Counted from the stretch's first letter, positions 18,807 to 28,428 are shown. The stretch is DNA of 64,000 bases from Streptomyces cinnamoneus (GCF_014650495.1 NZ_BMVB01000007.1:248001-312000); one strand, 5' to 3'. Made by a program: numbers and translations. The notes: generated from the sequence alone by a model not told the origin.

Positions 18807-19613
18807 ATGCGCATACCCCCGAGGGTGCTCACCGTCGCCGGATCCGACTCCGGGGGCGGCGCGGGCATCCAGGCCGACCTGAAGACGATGCTCGCCCTCG
18901 GGGTGCACGGCATGAGCGCGGTCACCGCGGTGACCGCGCAGAACTCCCTGGGCGTCCAGGGCGCCTGGCCCCTGCCGGCCGAGGCCGTACGGGCCCAGGT
19001 CCGCAGCGTCGTCGACGACATCGGCGTCCAGGCCGTCAAGACCGGCATGCTCGCCTCGGCAGAGCTGGTGGAGACGGTGGCGGAGCTGCTGGCCGACGTG
19101 CCCGCGCCCGTGGTCGTCGACCCGGTGGGCATCTCCAAGCACGGCGACGCCCTGCTGGCGGCCTCCGCGCTCGACGCGGTCCGCACGAAGCTGCTGCCGC
19201 GGGCCACGGTCGCCACGCCCAACCTGGACGAGGTGGCGTGGCTGACGGGCGTCCGGGTGACCTCCGAGGCCGACCTGCGCCGGGCGGCGGACGCGGTGCT
19301 GTCGTACGGGCCGCGCTGGGCCCTGATCAAGGGCGGCCACCTGGCGGGCGAAGCCGTCGACCTCCTGACGGACGGCACGGAGGAACACCGGCTCCGGGCG
19401 CCGCGCCACGACAACCGGCACACGCACGGGACGGGCTGCACGCTGGCGAGTGCGATCGCCGCCGGGCTCGCGAAGGGGCTGCCGGTGCCGGAGGCGGTGG
19501 AGCAGGCCAAGGTCTATGTGACGGGCGCGATCGCGGCGGGCTTCGCGCTGGGCCGGGGCATAGGCCCGGTGGACCACGGGTGGACGTTTCCCCGGTCCCG
19601 CCCCTTCCCGTAA
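18807..19613 (+). CDS. thiD: Hydroxymethylpyrimidine (phosphate) kinase
   Basis: 268 aa; ribokinase-fold enzyme phosphorylating HMP and HMP-P for thiamine synthesis, matching neighbouring thi[18 protein letters not shown] at the N-terminus and the anion-hole motif [23 protein letters not shown] ends six nt before the ATG, so a leaderless mRNA is possible besides readthrough from thiL. The final residues SRPFP and the TAA derive from an intergenic repeat that invades the 3' end. Confidence 0.96.
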   Translation: MRIPPRVLTVAGSDSGGGAGIQADLKTMLALGVHGMSAVTAVTAQNSLGVQGAWPLPAEAVRAQVRSVVDDIGVQAVKTGMLASAELVETVAELLADVPAPVVVDPVGISKHGDALLAASALDAVRTKLLPRATVATPNLDEVAWLTGVRVTSEADLRRAADAVLSYGPRWALIKGGHLAGEAVDLLTDGTEEHRLRAPRHDNRHTHGTGCTLASAIAAGLAKGLPVPEAVEQAKVYVTGAIAAGFALGRGIGPVDHGWTFPRSRPFP

Positions 19614-19648
19614 CCGGGGCTCCGCCCCGGACCCCCCGTCCTCACACG
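19597..19648. repeat. Streptomyces intergenic repeat, copy 2
   Basis: Shares most of about 50 nt with 8569-8622 (cccgccccttcccgtaaccgggg...cctcacacg). As there, it supplies the last codons and TAA of the upstream gene. GGGGCTCCGCCCC within it can form a hairpin. Confidence 0.7.
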
Positions 19649-19661
19649 AGGGGGGACAGCA

Positions 19662-19693
19662 AAAAGCCGGCCGCCCCGAAGGGAGACCGGCTT
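19662..19693 (-). terminator. Terminator for rpmB (and possibly thiD)
   Basis: AAAGCCGG and CCGGCTTT arms around a 16-nt loop. On the minus strand the stem is followed by a run of T, fitting termination of rpmB; the symmetry allows use from thiD as well. Confidence 0.75.
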
Positions 19694-19727
19694 TCAAGGG
19701 CGGCGAGGCTGCCGCGCTACTAGCTAG

Positions 19728-19913
19728 TTAGCGCGAGACCTTGCCGGCCTTGATGCACGAGGTGCAGACATTGAGGCGCTTCGGCGTCCGACCGACCACG
19801 GCACGCACACGCTGGATGTTCGGGTTCCAGCGACGGGACGTACGGCGGTGCGAGTGCGAAATGTTGTTGCCGAAGCCCGGCCCCTTGCCGCAGACGTCGC
19901 AGTTGGCAGCCAC
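19728..19913 (-). CDS. rpmB: 50S ribosomal protein L28, zinc-binding form
   Basis: 61 aa. CDVC near the N-terminus and CTSC near the C-terminus make the C+ zinc ribbon; [24 protein letters not shown] is the L28 signature. Actinomycetes often hold a Cys-less paralogue used under zinc starvation; that copy is not in this window. Single gene convergent with thiD. Confidence 0.97.
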   Translation of the reverse strand: MAANCDVCGKGPGFGNNISHSHRRTSRRWNPNIQRVRAVVGRTPKRLNVCTSCIKAGKVSR

Positions 19914-20159
19914 GGGTCACTCCAAAGACTTCAGATGCACTTACGGGAAATCCCGGCGTGCCGGGTCGTAAGGTGACTGGCTTGCCAGGGGATGGCCTGA
20001 TTTTCATCAGGCAACCGGAGCAGCATACAACGACCGCTCCTGGACAACGAAACTACCATGACCGCCCCGGACCCCGCCCGGTCCGCCCCCGGGGCGCGGC
20101 ACCGGGACTACTCTGCTCCAGCACTGCCCCCCAGCCCCGAGAGTCCGAGGAGGACACAG

Positions 20160-21869
20160 GTGCCGCTCCCGCTGGACGCCGACGCGGTACGCGCCTGGTG
20201 CGCCCTGGCCCTCGACGCACTGGGCCGCAGCCGCGAGGAGATCGACGCGATCAACGTCTACCCCGTCGCGGACGGCGACACCGGCACCAACCTCTACCTG
20301 ACCGTCGAGTCCGCCGCCCGCGCCGTCGAGGCCGTCTTCGAGGGCCACGCCACCACCGGCCCCGCCTCCCGTCCGGGCCTGGCCGAGGCCGTGCGGGCCA
20401 TGGCCCACGGCGCGCTCATAGGGGCCCGCGGGAACTCCGGCACGATCCTGGCCCAGCTGCTGCGCGGCATGGCGGAAATCCTGGCCCCGGCCCGTGACGC
20501 GAGTCACCGAACCGCCGGCCCCGACGACGCGACCCCGGCCCCGGCTCCCGGCTCCGACGACGCCGCCCTGCTGCGCCGCGCCCTGCGCCGCGCGGTCGAG
20601 TCCGCCTACGAGGGCGTGGCCCGGCCCGTCGAGGGCACCGTGCTCACCGTCGCCGCGGCCGCCGCCGAGGCCGCCGCCACGACCGGCGGCGACGGGGCGG
20701 CCGTCGCCCGGGCCGCCCACGACGGCGCCGCGGCCGCCCTGGAGGCCACGCCCGGCCAGCTGGAGGTGCTCGGCCGGGCCGGTGTGGTCGATGCGGGCGG
20801 CAAGGGCCTGGTCGAGGTCCTGGGCGCCCTCGCCGCCGCGCTGGCCGGCGGGACGCCCGCCCCGCGCCCGCCGGCCGCTGCGGTCCCTCGCGGCACGCGC
20901 GCGTGGCAGACGGAAGGCTGCCCGGCCGACCTCGGCGGTGACACGTTCCCGGGAGCCGGCCCCGCCTTCGAGGTGATCTACCTGCTGGAGGCCGACGACG
21001 CCGCCGTGGCGCGCCTGCGGGCGCGGCTGGACGCACTGGGCGAGTCCCTCGTGGTCGTCGGCGGCGACGGGCTGTGGAACGTCCACGTGCACGTCGACGA
21101 CGCCGGTGCCGCCGTCGAGGCGGGCGTCGACGCCGGCCGCCCGTACCGCATCCGCATCACCCACTTCGGCGGCGCCGCCGAGGAGCGCACCCGGGTCGCC
21201 GAGCCCGCCCAGCGGGCCGTCGTCGCCGTCGTGCCCGGCGCGGGCCTCGCGGCGCTGTGCGGCGAGGCCGGGGCCACCGTCGTGGCCGTCCGGCCGGGCG
21301 AGCCGCCCGCCGCCGGCGAACTGCTGCAGGCGATCCGGCGCGCCCACGCGCGCGAGGTCGTGCTGCTGCCCAACGACGCCGACCTGCGGCACACCGCCGC
21401 CGCGGCCGCCGAGCAGGCGCGCACCGAGGGCGTACGCGTCGCCCTCATCCCCACCCGCTCCCCGGTCCAGGGCATCGCCGCGCTCGCCGTCCACGAATCC
21501 GGCCGGCGCTTCGACGAGGACGTCGTCGCCATGACCGCCGCCGCCGGCGCCACCCGCTACGCGGAGCTCGTCGTCGCCGAGCGCCAGTCCTGGACGATGG
21601 CCGGCGTCTGCCAGGCCGGGGACGTGCTCGGCCTCATCGACGGCGACGTCGCCGTCATCGGCGCGGAGCTGGCAGGAACCGCCGAGACCGTCCTGGACCG
21701 CATGCTCGCGGCGGGCGGCGAAATGGTCACCCTCGTGCTGGGCGACGGCGTCCCCGACGGCGTCGCCGACCGCCTGCGCCGCCACGTGCGCCGCGGCCAC
21801 CTCGCCGTGGACACCGTGGTCTACCGGGGCGGCCAGCAGGCCGCGCCCCTGCTCATCGGCATCGAGTAA
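20160..21869 (+). CDS. fakA: DAK2/DegV-like fatty acid kinase A-type protein
   Basis: 569 aa. The N-terminal DAK2 (DhaL) ATP-binding domain shows INVYPVADGDTGTNLYLT with the Mg-binding Asp residues and GARGNSGTILAQLLRGM; the C-terminal half is the YloV/FakA-type module (VVVGGDGLWNVHVHVDDAGAAVEAG). FakA phosphorylates fatty acids delivered by FakB (DegV) carriers; no fakB is adjacent. GTG at 20160 has GAGGAGG upstream; longer in-frame starts lack this. TACTCT at 20108 may be its -10. The gene lies just upstream of recG, as in many Gram-positives. Confidence 0.85.
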   Translation: MPLPLDADAVRAWCALALDALGRSREEIDAINVYPVADGDTGTNLYLTVESAARAVEAVFEGHATTGPASRPGLAEAVRAMAHGALIGARGNSGTILAQLLRGMAEILAPARDASHRTAGPDDATPAPAPGSDDAALLRRALRRAVESAYEGVARPVEGTVLTVAAAAAEAAATTGGDGAAVARAAHDGAAAALEATPGQLEVLGRAGVVDAGGKGLVEVLGALAAALAGGTPAPRPPAAAVPRGTRAWQTEGCPADLGGDTFPGAGPAFEVIYLLEADDAAVARLRARLDALGESLVVVGGDGLWNVHVHVDDAGAAVEAGVDAGRPYRIRITHFGGAAEERTRVAEPAQRAVVAVVPGAGLAALCGEAGATVVAVRPGEPPAAGELLQAIRRAHAREVVLLPNDADLRHTAAAAAEQARTEGVRVALIPTRSPVQGIAALAVHESGRRFDEDVVAMTAAAGATRYAELVVAERQSWTMAGVCQAGDVLGLIDGDVAVIGAELAGTAETVLDRMLAAGGEMVTLVLGDGVPDGVADRLRRHVRRGHLAVDTVVYRGGQQAAPLLIGIE

Positions 21870-21960
21870 GTCGCATAAGGGCCCCCCGGAGGGCATCGCA
21901 CAGGGCCGCCCCAGGGCCGCCTGGGGCCCGTTGTCAGCGGCGTGGTGTGCAATAGGTTGC

Positions 21961-24900
21961 GTGCCCGCGCTCGACGAACCACTCAAGAAGACGCTCGGCG
22001 GCAACACCGCGAAGGTGCTGGCCGAGCACCTCGACCTGCACACGGTCGGCGACCTGCTGCACCACTACCCGCGCCGCTACGCCGAGCGCGGCGAGCTGAC
22101 CCGGCTAGCCGACCTGCCGCTCGACGAGCACGTCACCGTCGTCGCGCAGGTCTCCGACGCCCGCGTGCACAAGTTCAACAACGGCCGGGGCCAGCGTCTG
22201 GAGGTCACGCTCACCGACGGCAGCGGCCGGCTGCAGCTGGTCTTCTTCGGCAGGTCGATCTACCACCACCAGAAGGAGCTGGTCCCCGGGCGCCGCGGCA
22301 TGTTCGCGGGCAAGGTCGGCACCTTCCGCAACATCCGCCAGCTCTCGCACCCCGCCTACGAGATGCTCGGCAAGGACAGCGGCGCGGACGCCGTCGAGGC
22401 GTGGGCCAACCAGCTGATCCCGCTCTACCCGGCCTGCTCCCAGATGGAGTCCTGGAAGATCTCCAACGCCCTCGACGTGCTGCTCGCCTCGATGGAGGCG
22501 ACCGGCTGGGAGAGCGTCGTCGACCCCCTGCCGGACGCGCTGCGCACGGGCCGCGGCCTGCTCCCGCTGCCCGAGGCGTTCCGCAAGGTGCACCGCCCCC
22601 GCTCCAAGGCCGAGATCGAGGACGCCCGGGACCGGCTCAAGTGGGACGAGGCGTTCGTCCTGCAGGTCGCCCTCGCCCGCCGCCGGCACGCCGACTCCCA
22701 GCTGCCGGCCGTGCCCCGCAAGCCGCTCGCCGACGGCCTGCTCGCCGCCTTCGACGCCAGGCTGCCCTTCACCCTCACCGACGGGCAGCGCAAGGTCTCC
22801 GCCGAGATCTTCGACGACCTCGCCACCGAGCACCCCATGCACCGCCTGCTGCAGGGAGAGGTCGGCTCCGGGAAGGCGCAGCCGCTCGACTCCCAGGTGT
22901 TGACACCCACCGGCTTTCGTCTGATGGGCGACCTCCAGGCTGGTGACCAGGTCGTCACCCCCTCAGGCGAGATCGCGTCGATCAGTGGTGTCTTCCCGCA
23001 GGGCGAGCGGGAAGTGTGGCGCCTCGTGCTCTCCGACGACACCGTCGTCGAGTGCGACGACGAGCATCTGTGGATCGTCGCGACGAGCTGCTCCTGGCAC
23101 AGGGGAGACGAGCCGCAGATCCTCACGACTCGGCAGATGCGTGAAGATCTTCACAAGCCCAATGGCTCGTCCAAGTGGTACCTGCCCGCGGCGACACCAG
23201 TGGATCTTGAGCGGGTGGGAGAGGCGCCGCTCGATCCCTACGTCATGGGTGTGCTGCTGGGGGACGGCACCTTCCGACACAATCTCGCCTTCTCGACCAT
23301 GGACGAGCAGATCGTCGAGGCTGTTCGTGCCGCACTGCCCGAGCCGTGCGTGGTCGTGCCCAAGCAGGACTCCCGGTGCGACTACCTCGTCCGGCTGCCC
23401 GGGCCGACCGGAGGCGTCCGGCGAAACCCCGTGATCCAGGCGCTGCGTGACCTGGAGCTGTGGGGAGCGACCTCGCACACCAAATTCGTCCCCGATGCCT
23501 ACAGGACAGCACCGGTCAAGGACAGGCTCGCTGTCTTGCAGGGGCTGATGGACACGGACGGCACCGTCGACAAGAACGGGTACAGCGTTTCCTTCTGCTC
23601 GGTGTCCCGGGCATTGGCCGAGGACGTGGCCTGGCTGGTGCGATCCCTGGGAGGGCGGGCCCGGGTCCTGCCGAAGAAGCAAGCATTCAACGTGTCTGTG
23701 GCCATGCCCACGGAGTTCACGCCGTTCCGGCTCGAACGCAAGGCAGCGCGCCTTGTGGAACGGCGCAAGTACAACACCTTCCGTAGGGGAGTCCGGTCTA
23801 TCGAGCACGTCGGCAGAAAGCCGGTCCAGTGCATCAGTGTGGATCATCCGGATCGTGCCTATGTGACGGACAATTTCACCGTCACCCACAACACCATGGT
23901 CGCCCTGCGCGCCATGCTCGGCGTCGTCGACACGGGCGGCCAGGCCGCGATGCTCGCCCCCACCGAGGTCCTCGCCCAGCAGCACCACCGGTCCATCACG
24001 GAGATGATGGGCGACCTCGCCGAGGGCGGCATGCTCGGCGGCGCCGAGCACGGCACGAAGGTGGCCCTGCTCACCGGCTCGATGGGCACCGCCGCCCGCC
24101 GCCAGGCGCTGCTCGACCTCGTCACGGGCGACGCCGGCATCGTCATCGGCACGCACGCCCTCATCGAGGACACCGTGCAGTTCCACGACCTGGGCCTGGT
24201 CGTCGTCGACGAGCAGCACCGCTTCGGCGTCGAGCAGCGCGACGCGCTGCGGGCCAAGGGGCACTCCCGGGGGGAGCGGCGGACGCCGCACCTGCTGGTG
24301 ATGACGGCGACGCCGATCCCGCGCACGGTCGCCATGACCGTCTTCGGCGACCTGGAGACGTCCGTCCTCGACCAGCTCCCGGCCGGCCGCTCGCCCATCG
24401 CCACCCACGTGGTCCCCGCCAGGGACAAGCCGCACTTCCTGGCCCGCACCTGGGAGCGGGTGCGCGAGGAGGTGGAGGGCGGCCACCAGGCGTACGTCGT
24501 CTGCCCGCGCATCGGCGACGCCGAGGACGAGAAGCCGGCCGCGAAGGCCGCGGCCAAGGGCGAGGCGGAGGGCGAGCGGCGGCCGCCGCTCGCCGTGCTG
24601 GACGTCGCCGCGCAGCTCGCCGCCGGGCCGCTGGCCGGCTTGCGCGTGGAGGTGCTCCACGGGCGGATGCAGCCGGAGGCGAAGGACGACGTCATGCGCC
24701 GCTTCGCGGCCGGCGAGGTCGACGTCCTGGTCGCCACGACCGTCATCGAGGTCGGCGTGAACGTGCCCAACTCCACCGTGATGGTGATCATGGATGCGGA
24801 CCGCTTCGGCGTCTCCCAGCTCCACCAGCTGCGCGGCCGGGTGGGCCGCGGCTCGGCCCCCGGGCTGTGCCTGCTGGTCAGCGAGGCGTTCGAGGCGAGC

Positions 24901-25194
24901 CCGGCGCGGACCCGGCTGGACGCGGTCGCACGCACGCTGGACGGCTTCGAGCTCTCCCGCATCGACCTCGAACAGCGCAGGGAGGGCGACGTGCTCGGCC
25001 AGGCCCAGTCCGGCGTCCGCTCCAGCCTGCGGATGCTCACCGTCATCGACGACGAGGACGTCATCGCGGCCGCCCGCGAGGAGGCCGGCGCGATCGTCGC
25101 CGCCGACCCCGAGCTGGCCGCCCTGCCCGCCCTGCGCACCGCACTGGACGCCCTGCTGGACCGGGAGCGGGAGGAGTTCCTCGACAAGGGATGA
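21961..25194 (+). CDS. recG: ATP-dependent DNA helicase RecG precursor with intein
   Basis: Superfamily 2 branch-migration helicase acting at stalled forks and Holliday junctions. The full ORF is 1077 residues; removing the 339-residue intein leaves a 738-residue RecG of normal length. An N-terminal wedge/OB domain (VTVVAQVSDARVHKFNNGRGQRLEVTL) precedes the helicase core: Walker A LLQGEVGSGK^T is split by the intein, followed by motif II DEQHRFG, motif III MTATPIPRT and motif VI QLRGRVGRG. An active helicase requires splicing because the P-loop Lys and Thr are separated. GTG at 21961 is preceded by no clear Shine-Dalgarno. rsmD follows after 103 nt. Confidence 0.97.
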   Translation: MPALDEPLKKTLGGNTAKVLAEHLDLHTVGDLLHHYPRRYAERGELTRLADLPLDEHVTVVAQVSDARVHKFNNGRGQRLEVTLTDGSGRLQLVFFGRSIYHHQKELVPGRRGMFAGKVGTFRNIRQLSHPAYEMLGKDSGADAVEAWANQLIPLYPACSQMESWKISNALDVLLASMEATGWESVVDPLPDALRTGRGLLPLPEAFRKVHRPRSKAEIEDARDRLKWDEAFVLQVALARRRHADSQLPAVPRKPLADGLLAAFDARLPFTLTDGQRKVSAEIFDDLATEHPMHRLLQGEVGSGKAQPLDSQVLTPTGFRLMGDLQAGDQVVTPSGEIASISGVFPQGEREVWRLVLSDDTVVECDDEHLWIVATSCSWHRGDEPQILTTRQMREDLHKPNGSSKWYLPAATPVDLERVGEAPLDPYVMGVLLGDGTFRHNLAFSTMDEQIVEAVRAALPEPCVVVPKQDSRCDYLVRLPGPTGGVRRNPVIQALRDLELWGATSHTKFVPDAYRTAPVKDRLAVLQGLMDTDGTVDKNGYSVSFCSVSRALAEDVAWLVRSLGGRARVLPKKQAFNVSVAMPTEFTPFRLERKAARLVERRKYNTFRRGVRSIEHVGRKPVQCISVDHPDRAYVTDNFTVTHNTMVALRAMLGVVDTGGQAAMLAPTEVLAQQHHRSITEMMGDLAEGGMLGGAEHGTKVALLTGSMGTAARRQALLDLVTGDAGIVIGTHALIEDTVQFHDLGLVVVDEQHRFGVEQRDALRAKGHSRGERRTPHLLVMTATPIPRTVAMTVFGDLETSVLDQLPAGRSPIATHVVPARDKPHFLARTWERVREEVEGGHQAYVVCPRIGDAEDEKPAAKAAAKGEAEGERRPPLAVLDVAAQLAAGPLAGLRVEVLHGRMQPEAKDDVMRRFAAGEVDVLVATTVIEVGVNVPNSTVMVIMDADRFGVSQLHQLRGRVGRGSAPGLCLLVSEAFEASPARTRLDAVARTLDGFELSRIDLEQRREGDVLGQAQSGVRSSLRMLTVIDDEDVIAAAREEAGAIVAADPELAALPALRTALDALLDREREEFLDKG
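22876..23892 (+). mobile_element. Class 3-type intein with LAGLIDADG endonuclease in RecG
   Basis: 339 residues inserted between Lys and Thr of the RecG P-loop. It begins with Ala (AQPLDSQVLTPTG) and ends VTHN, followed by Thr+1. Block A-like start, block B ECDDEHLWIV (His64, Trp66), block F VQCISVDHPDRAYVT (Cys319) and C-terminal His-Asn are visible. Ala1 with Trp, a block F Cys and Thr+1 is the WCT set defining class 3 inteins, in which the block F Cys makes the first attack. Endonuclease blocks PYVMGVLLGDGTF and LQGLMDTDGTVD keep both acidic residues, so homing may be active. Codon choice is visibly less GC3-biased than in the exteins (aga, ctt, tct, aaa present), fitting horizontal entry. 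Confidence 0.93.
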
Positions 25195-25297
25195 GCCCCG
25201 GCGGCACCCGCAGCGCCCGCGCACGGCCGACGCCATACGCTGAAGGGTGCGGCGGCCCCCGCCGCACCGTCACCCCACCGCGAAGGACTCGACACCC

Positions 25298-25897
25298 ATG
25301 ACCCGCGTGATCGCCGGCACCGCCGGCGGACGCCGCCTGGCCGTGCCACCCGGCACCGGCACCCGACCGACCTCCGACCGGGCGCGCGAGGGCCTGTTCT
25401 CCACCTGGGTCTCCCTGCTCGGCACCCTGGACGGCGCCCGGGTCCTGGACCTGTACGGCGGCTCGGGCGCGGTCGGACTGGAGGCGCTCTCGCGCGGCGC
25501 CGCGCACGTCCTGCTGGTCGAGGCCGACGCCCGCGCGGTGAAGGTCATCCGCGACAACGTCCGCGCCATCGGCATGCCGGGCGCCGAGGTGCGCAGCGGC
25601 AAGGCCGAGCAGGTCGTCGCCGGCGCGCCGCCGGCGGCCCCGTACGACGTGGTCTTCCTCGACCCGCCCTACGTCGTCGGCGACGACGACCTCCGCGAGA
25701 TCCTGCTCACACTCCGCACCCGGGGCTGGCTCGCCGACGATGCATTGGTCACCGTGGAGCGGAGCACCAGGGGCGGGGAATTCCGCTGGCCGGACGGCTT
25801 CGACGCACTGAGGGCCCGTCGCTACGGCGAGGGGACGCTTTGGTACGGTCGCGCCGCCTCGGCGTGCACTGCCGACACCGAGTCAGGCACGTCATGA
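25298..25897 (+). CDS. rsmD: 16S rRNA m2G966 methyltransferase
   Basis: 199 aa. SAM-binding [20 protein letters not shown] and catalytic FLDPPYV (DPPY) are clear; the N-terminal [17 protein letters not shown]...[13 protein letters not shown] is typical of RsmD. ATG at 25298 with GAAGGA upstream. Its TGA overlaps an ATG (ATGA) in the coaD frame, coupling the two. Confidence 0.95.
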   Translation: MTRVIAGTAGGRRLAVPPGTGTRPTSDRAREGLFSTWVSLLGTLDGARVLDLYGGSGAVGLEALSRGAAHVLLVEADARAVKVIRDNVRAIGMPGAEVRSGKAEQVVAGAPPAAPYDVVFLDPPYVVGDDDLREILLTLRTRGWLADDALVTVERSTRGGEFRWPDGFDALRARRYGEGTLWYGRAASACTADTESGTS

Positions 25898-25923
25898 ATG
25901 GACCGGAGAGCGAGGAACCACCG

Positions 25924-26403
25924 TTGCGCCGCGCCGTCTGTCCGGGGTCGTTCGACCCCGTCACCAATGGACACCTCGACATCATCGCCCGCGCTTCCAA
26001 GCTGTACGACGTGGTGCACGTCGCCGTGATGATCAACAAGTCGAAGCAGGGCATGTTCACCGTCGACGAGCGGATAGAGCTGCTGCGGCAGGTCACCGCC
26101 GAGTACGGCAACGTGCGGGTGGAGTCCTTCCACGGCCTGCTCGTCGACTTCTGCAAGCAGCGCGACATCCCCGCCATCGTCAAGGGCCTGCGAGCCGTCA
26201 GCGACTTCGACTACGAGCTGCAGATGGCCCAGATGAACAACGGCCTCTCGGGCGTCGAGACCCTGTTCGTGCCGACCAACCCGACCTACAGCTTCCTCTC
26301 CTCCAGCCTGGTCAAGGAGGTCGCGGCCTGGGGCGGCGACGTGTCCCACCTGGTGCCGCCGCTGGTGCTGGAGGCGCTCGACGAGCGGCTCGCCCGGCCC
26401 TGA
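25924..26403 (+). CDS. coaD: Phosphopantetheine adenylyltransferase
   Basis: 159 aa; converts 4'-phosphopantetheine to dephospho-Co[21 protein letters not shown] contains the T/HxGH-type nucleotidyl motif, and [13 protein letters not shown] is the C-terminal ISS-type ATP-binding segment. TTG at 25924 with GAGCGAGG upstream gives the usual family length; an ATG at 25894, overlapping the rsmD stop, would add ten residues ([10 protein letters not shown]). Confidence 0.95.
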   Translation: MRRAVCPGSFDPVTNGHLDIIARASKLYDVVHVAVMINKSKQGMFTVDERIELLRQVTAEYGNVRVESFHGLLVDFCKQRDIPAIVKGLRAVSDFDYELQMAQMNNGLSGVETLFVPTNPTYSFLSSSLVKEVAAWGGDVSHLVPPLVLEALDERLARP

Positions 26404-26517
26404 CGATCTGACGATTCATCAGTAGCTGTGGCGCCGGGGTCCCCGGCCGTACAGTCGTCCCGTTCGGTAGCGGCGGCCGCGAGGCCCCCCGGGAGCAAGA
26501 AGGCGGCGAGCGCCCAC

Positions 26518-27636
26518 GTGGACGTCCAGAAGAAGCTCGACGAGATCGTCACGACCGTCGCCGGAGCCCGTGCCCTGCCGATGTCGGCGTCGTGCGTGGT
26601 GAACCGGGCCGAGCTGCTGGCCCTGCTGGAGGAGGTCCGGGCCGCCCTGCCCGGCTCGCTGGCCCAGGCGCGGGAGGTCATCGGCGGCCGTGAGCAGCTC
26701 GTCGCCGACGCCCGCGAGGAGGCCGAGCGCATCCTGGAGTCCGCCCGCGCCCAGCGCGGCAGCCTGATCTCCGACACCGAGGTCGCCCGCCACTCCCAGG
26801 AGGAGGCCGACCGCATCCTCGCCGAGGCCCGCCGGGAGGCCGAGGAGATCCGTGCCGGCGCCGACGACTACGTCGACGGCAAGCTCGCCAACTTCGAGGT
26901 CGTCCTCACCAAGACCATCGGTTCCGTCGACCGGGGCCGGGAGAAGCTCCTGGGCCTGCCCGGCGACGCGGCCGGGGACTTCGACGCCGACGCACCCGAG
27001 CGCAGCGGCGACCCCGCCACCCAGCGCCGCAGCGCCGACGCCTACGTCGACGCCAAGCTGGGTGCGGTCTCCGCCGTGCTGGCCAAGACCCTGGAGGCCG
27101 TCGGCCGGGGCCGCGAGAAGCTCCTCGGGGCCCGCCCCGCCGACGAGCTGGGTGCCCACATGGCCGCCCAGGACGGCCTGCGCGCGCCGGGCCGCCCCAC
27201 CAGCGACGCCGACTTCCTCGCCGAGCTGGCCGCGCCCCAGGAGGCGCCGCACCGGCCCTATGCCCCGCCCCAGGAGGCCCCGCAGCCCCAGGAGCCCGTG
27301 TGGGCCGACTACGCCACCCCCGCGGTGGTCCACCCCGCCCAGCAGGACCCCTACGGCTATCCCCAGCAGCAACAGCACTACGTGCCCCACACCGACCCGT
27401 ACGCGGTCCAGGGCGGCTACCAGCAGCCCGATCCGTACGCCTGGCACACCCAGGACGGCGGGCAGGCGTACGGGGCCGCCGAGGGCTACGCGGAGCCGCT
27501 GCAGCAGCCCCACCAGGTGCACCAGCCCCAGCACCCCCAGGGGCAGCAGCAGGGCGCGGCGCTCGACGAGACCAGCCTCTTCGACACCTCGATGATCGAC
27601 CTCGACCAGCTCAGGCGGTACGAGCAGGGGCGCTGA
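26518..27636 (+). CDS. DivIVA-like coiled-coil protein
   Basis: About 372 aa from GTG 26518 (VDVQKKLDEIVTTVAGARALPMSASCVVNR), preceded by AAGGCGGCGAG; a GTG at 26428 would add 30 low-complexity residues. The first 170 residues are helical and charged (REEAERILESARAQRG, EADRILAEARREAEEI), resembling DivIVA or F0-b-type coiled coils. The segment YVDxKLxxxxxVLxKTxxxVxRGREKLLG occurs twice (about 118-146 and 178-206), an internal duplication. The C-terminal 160 residues are Gln/Pro/Tyr-rich and likely disordered. Possibly a polar-growth or cell-envelope scaffold; position between coaD and DUF177 is conserved in Streptomyces. Confidence 0.75.
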   Translation: MDVQKKLDEIVTTVAGARALPMSASCVVNRAELLALLEEVRAALPGSLAQAREVIGGREQLVADAREEAERILESARAQRGSLISDTEVARHSQEEADRILAEARREAEEIRAGADDYVDGKLANFEVVLTKTIGSVDRGREKLLGLPGDAAGDFDADAPERSGDPATQRRSADAYVDAKLGAVSAVLAKTLEAVGRGREKLLGARPADELGAHMAAQDGLRAPGRPTSDADFLAELAAPQEAPHRPYAPPQEAPQPQEPVWADYATPAVVHPAQQDPYGYPQQQQHYVPHTDPYAVQGGYQQPDPYAWHTQDGGQAYGAAEGYAEPLQQPHQVHQPQHPQGQQQGAALDETSLFDTSMIDLDQLRRYEQGR

Positions 27637-27796
27637 CGGCCCGCCGTCCGGCGCCGCCCGGGTGCGGATTGGGCCCACGGCGGCCCGTCCAGTATCCTGG
27701 CTCTTCGGTCGCGTGTACGTCCGCGATCCGGGCTGCCCTTTATGTGCTCCGTGCACCCAGGGGGCCGCCTCACCGCAGCGTAGAAAGCAGGAAGCC

Positions 27797-28426
27797 CTGA
27801 ACGCCCGCCTCGACCCCCGTAACCCTCTCGTGTTCGATACGCGCGAGCTGGGCCGGCGTCCCGGTGCGCTGAAGAGGGTCTCCCGCTCCGTCCCCGCCCC
27901 GCAGGACCTCGGCATCGAGGTCATCGGCGTGCCCGAGGGCGCGGCGCTGGAGCTCGACCTCCGGCTGGAGTCGGTCATGGAAGGGGTGCTCGTCACAGGC
28001 ACCGCCCGTGCACCGCTCACCGGGGAGTGCGTAAGGTGTCTGGAGCCGCTGGAGCGAGAGCTCGAAGCGGACTTCCAGGAGATGTTCTCCTACCCCGACG
28101 CCGACGACCGGAGCCGCCCCGCGGACACCGGCGACGACGCCGAGGACGATGAGGAGGACATGCTCTTCCTTGAGGCCGACTTGTTCGACCTCGAACCCGT
28201 GCTGCGGGACGCGGTGGTGCTCTCACTGCCGCTGCAGCCGGTGTGCCAGGAAGACTGCCCTGGCCTGTGCTCCGAGTGCGGGGCACGGCTGGCGGACGAC
28301 CCGGACCACCACCACGATGCCGTCGACATCCGTTGGGCGGCACTGCAGGAGCTCGCTGGTTCCGACCAGGACGGCGAGAAGGACAACGCACCCCGTGCCA
28401 ACGGGGATGACTCACAGGAGAAGTAG
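27797..28426 (+). CDS. yceD: DUF177/YceD family protein
   Basis: About 209 aa. [20 protein letters not shown] is the Streptomyces N-terminus; conserved [21 protein letters not shown] and the C-terminal [16 protein letters not shown] cysteines are characteristic of DUF177. YceD is linked to 23S rRNA accumulation and nearly always precedes rpmF, as here (2-nt gap). The best start is a CTG at 27797 with AGGAAG 3 nt upstream; upstream GTGs in frame (for example 27713) lack a ribosome site. A long acidic linker lies around residues 100-120. Confidence 0.88.
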   Translation: MNARLDPRNPLVFDTRELGRRPGALKRVSRSVPAPQDLGIEVIGVPEGAALELDLRLESVMEGVLVTGTARAPLTGECVRCLEPLERELEADFQEMFSYPDADDRSRPADTGDDAEDDEEDMLFLEADLFDLEPVLRDAVVLSLPLQPVCQEDCPGLCSECGARLADDPDHHHDAVDIRWAALQELAGSDQDGEKDNAPRANGDDSQEK

Positions 28427-28428
28427 CC

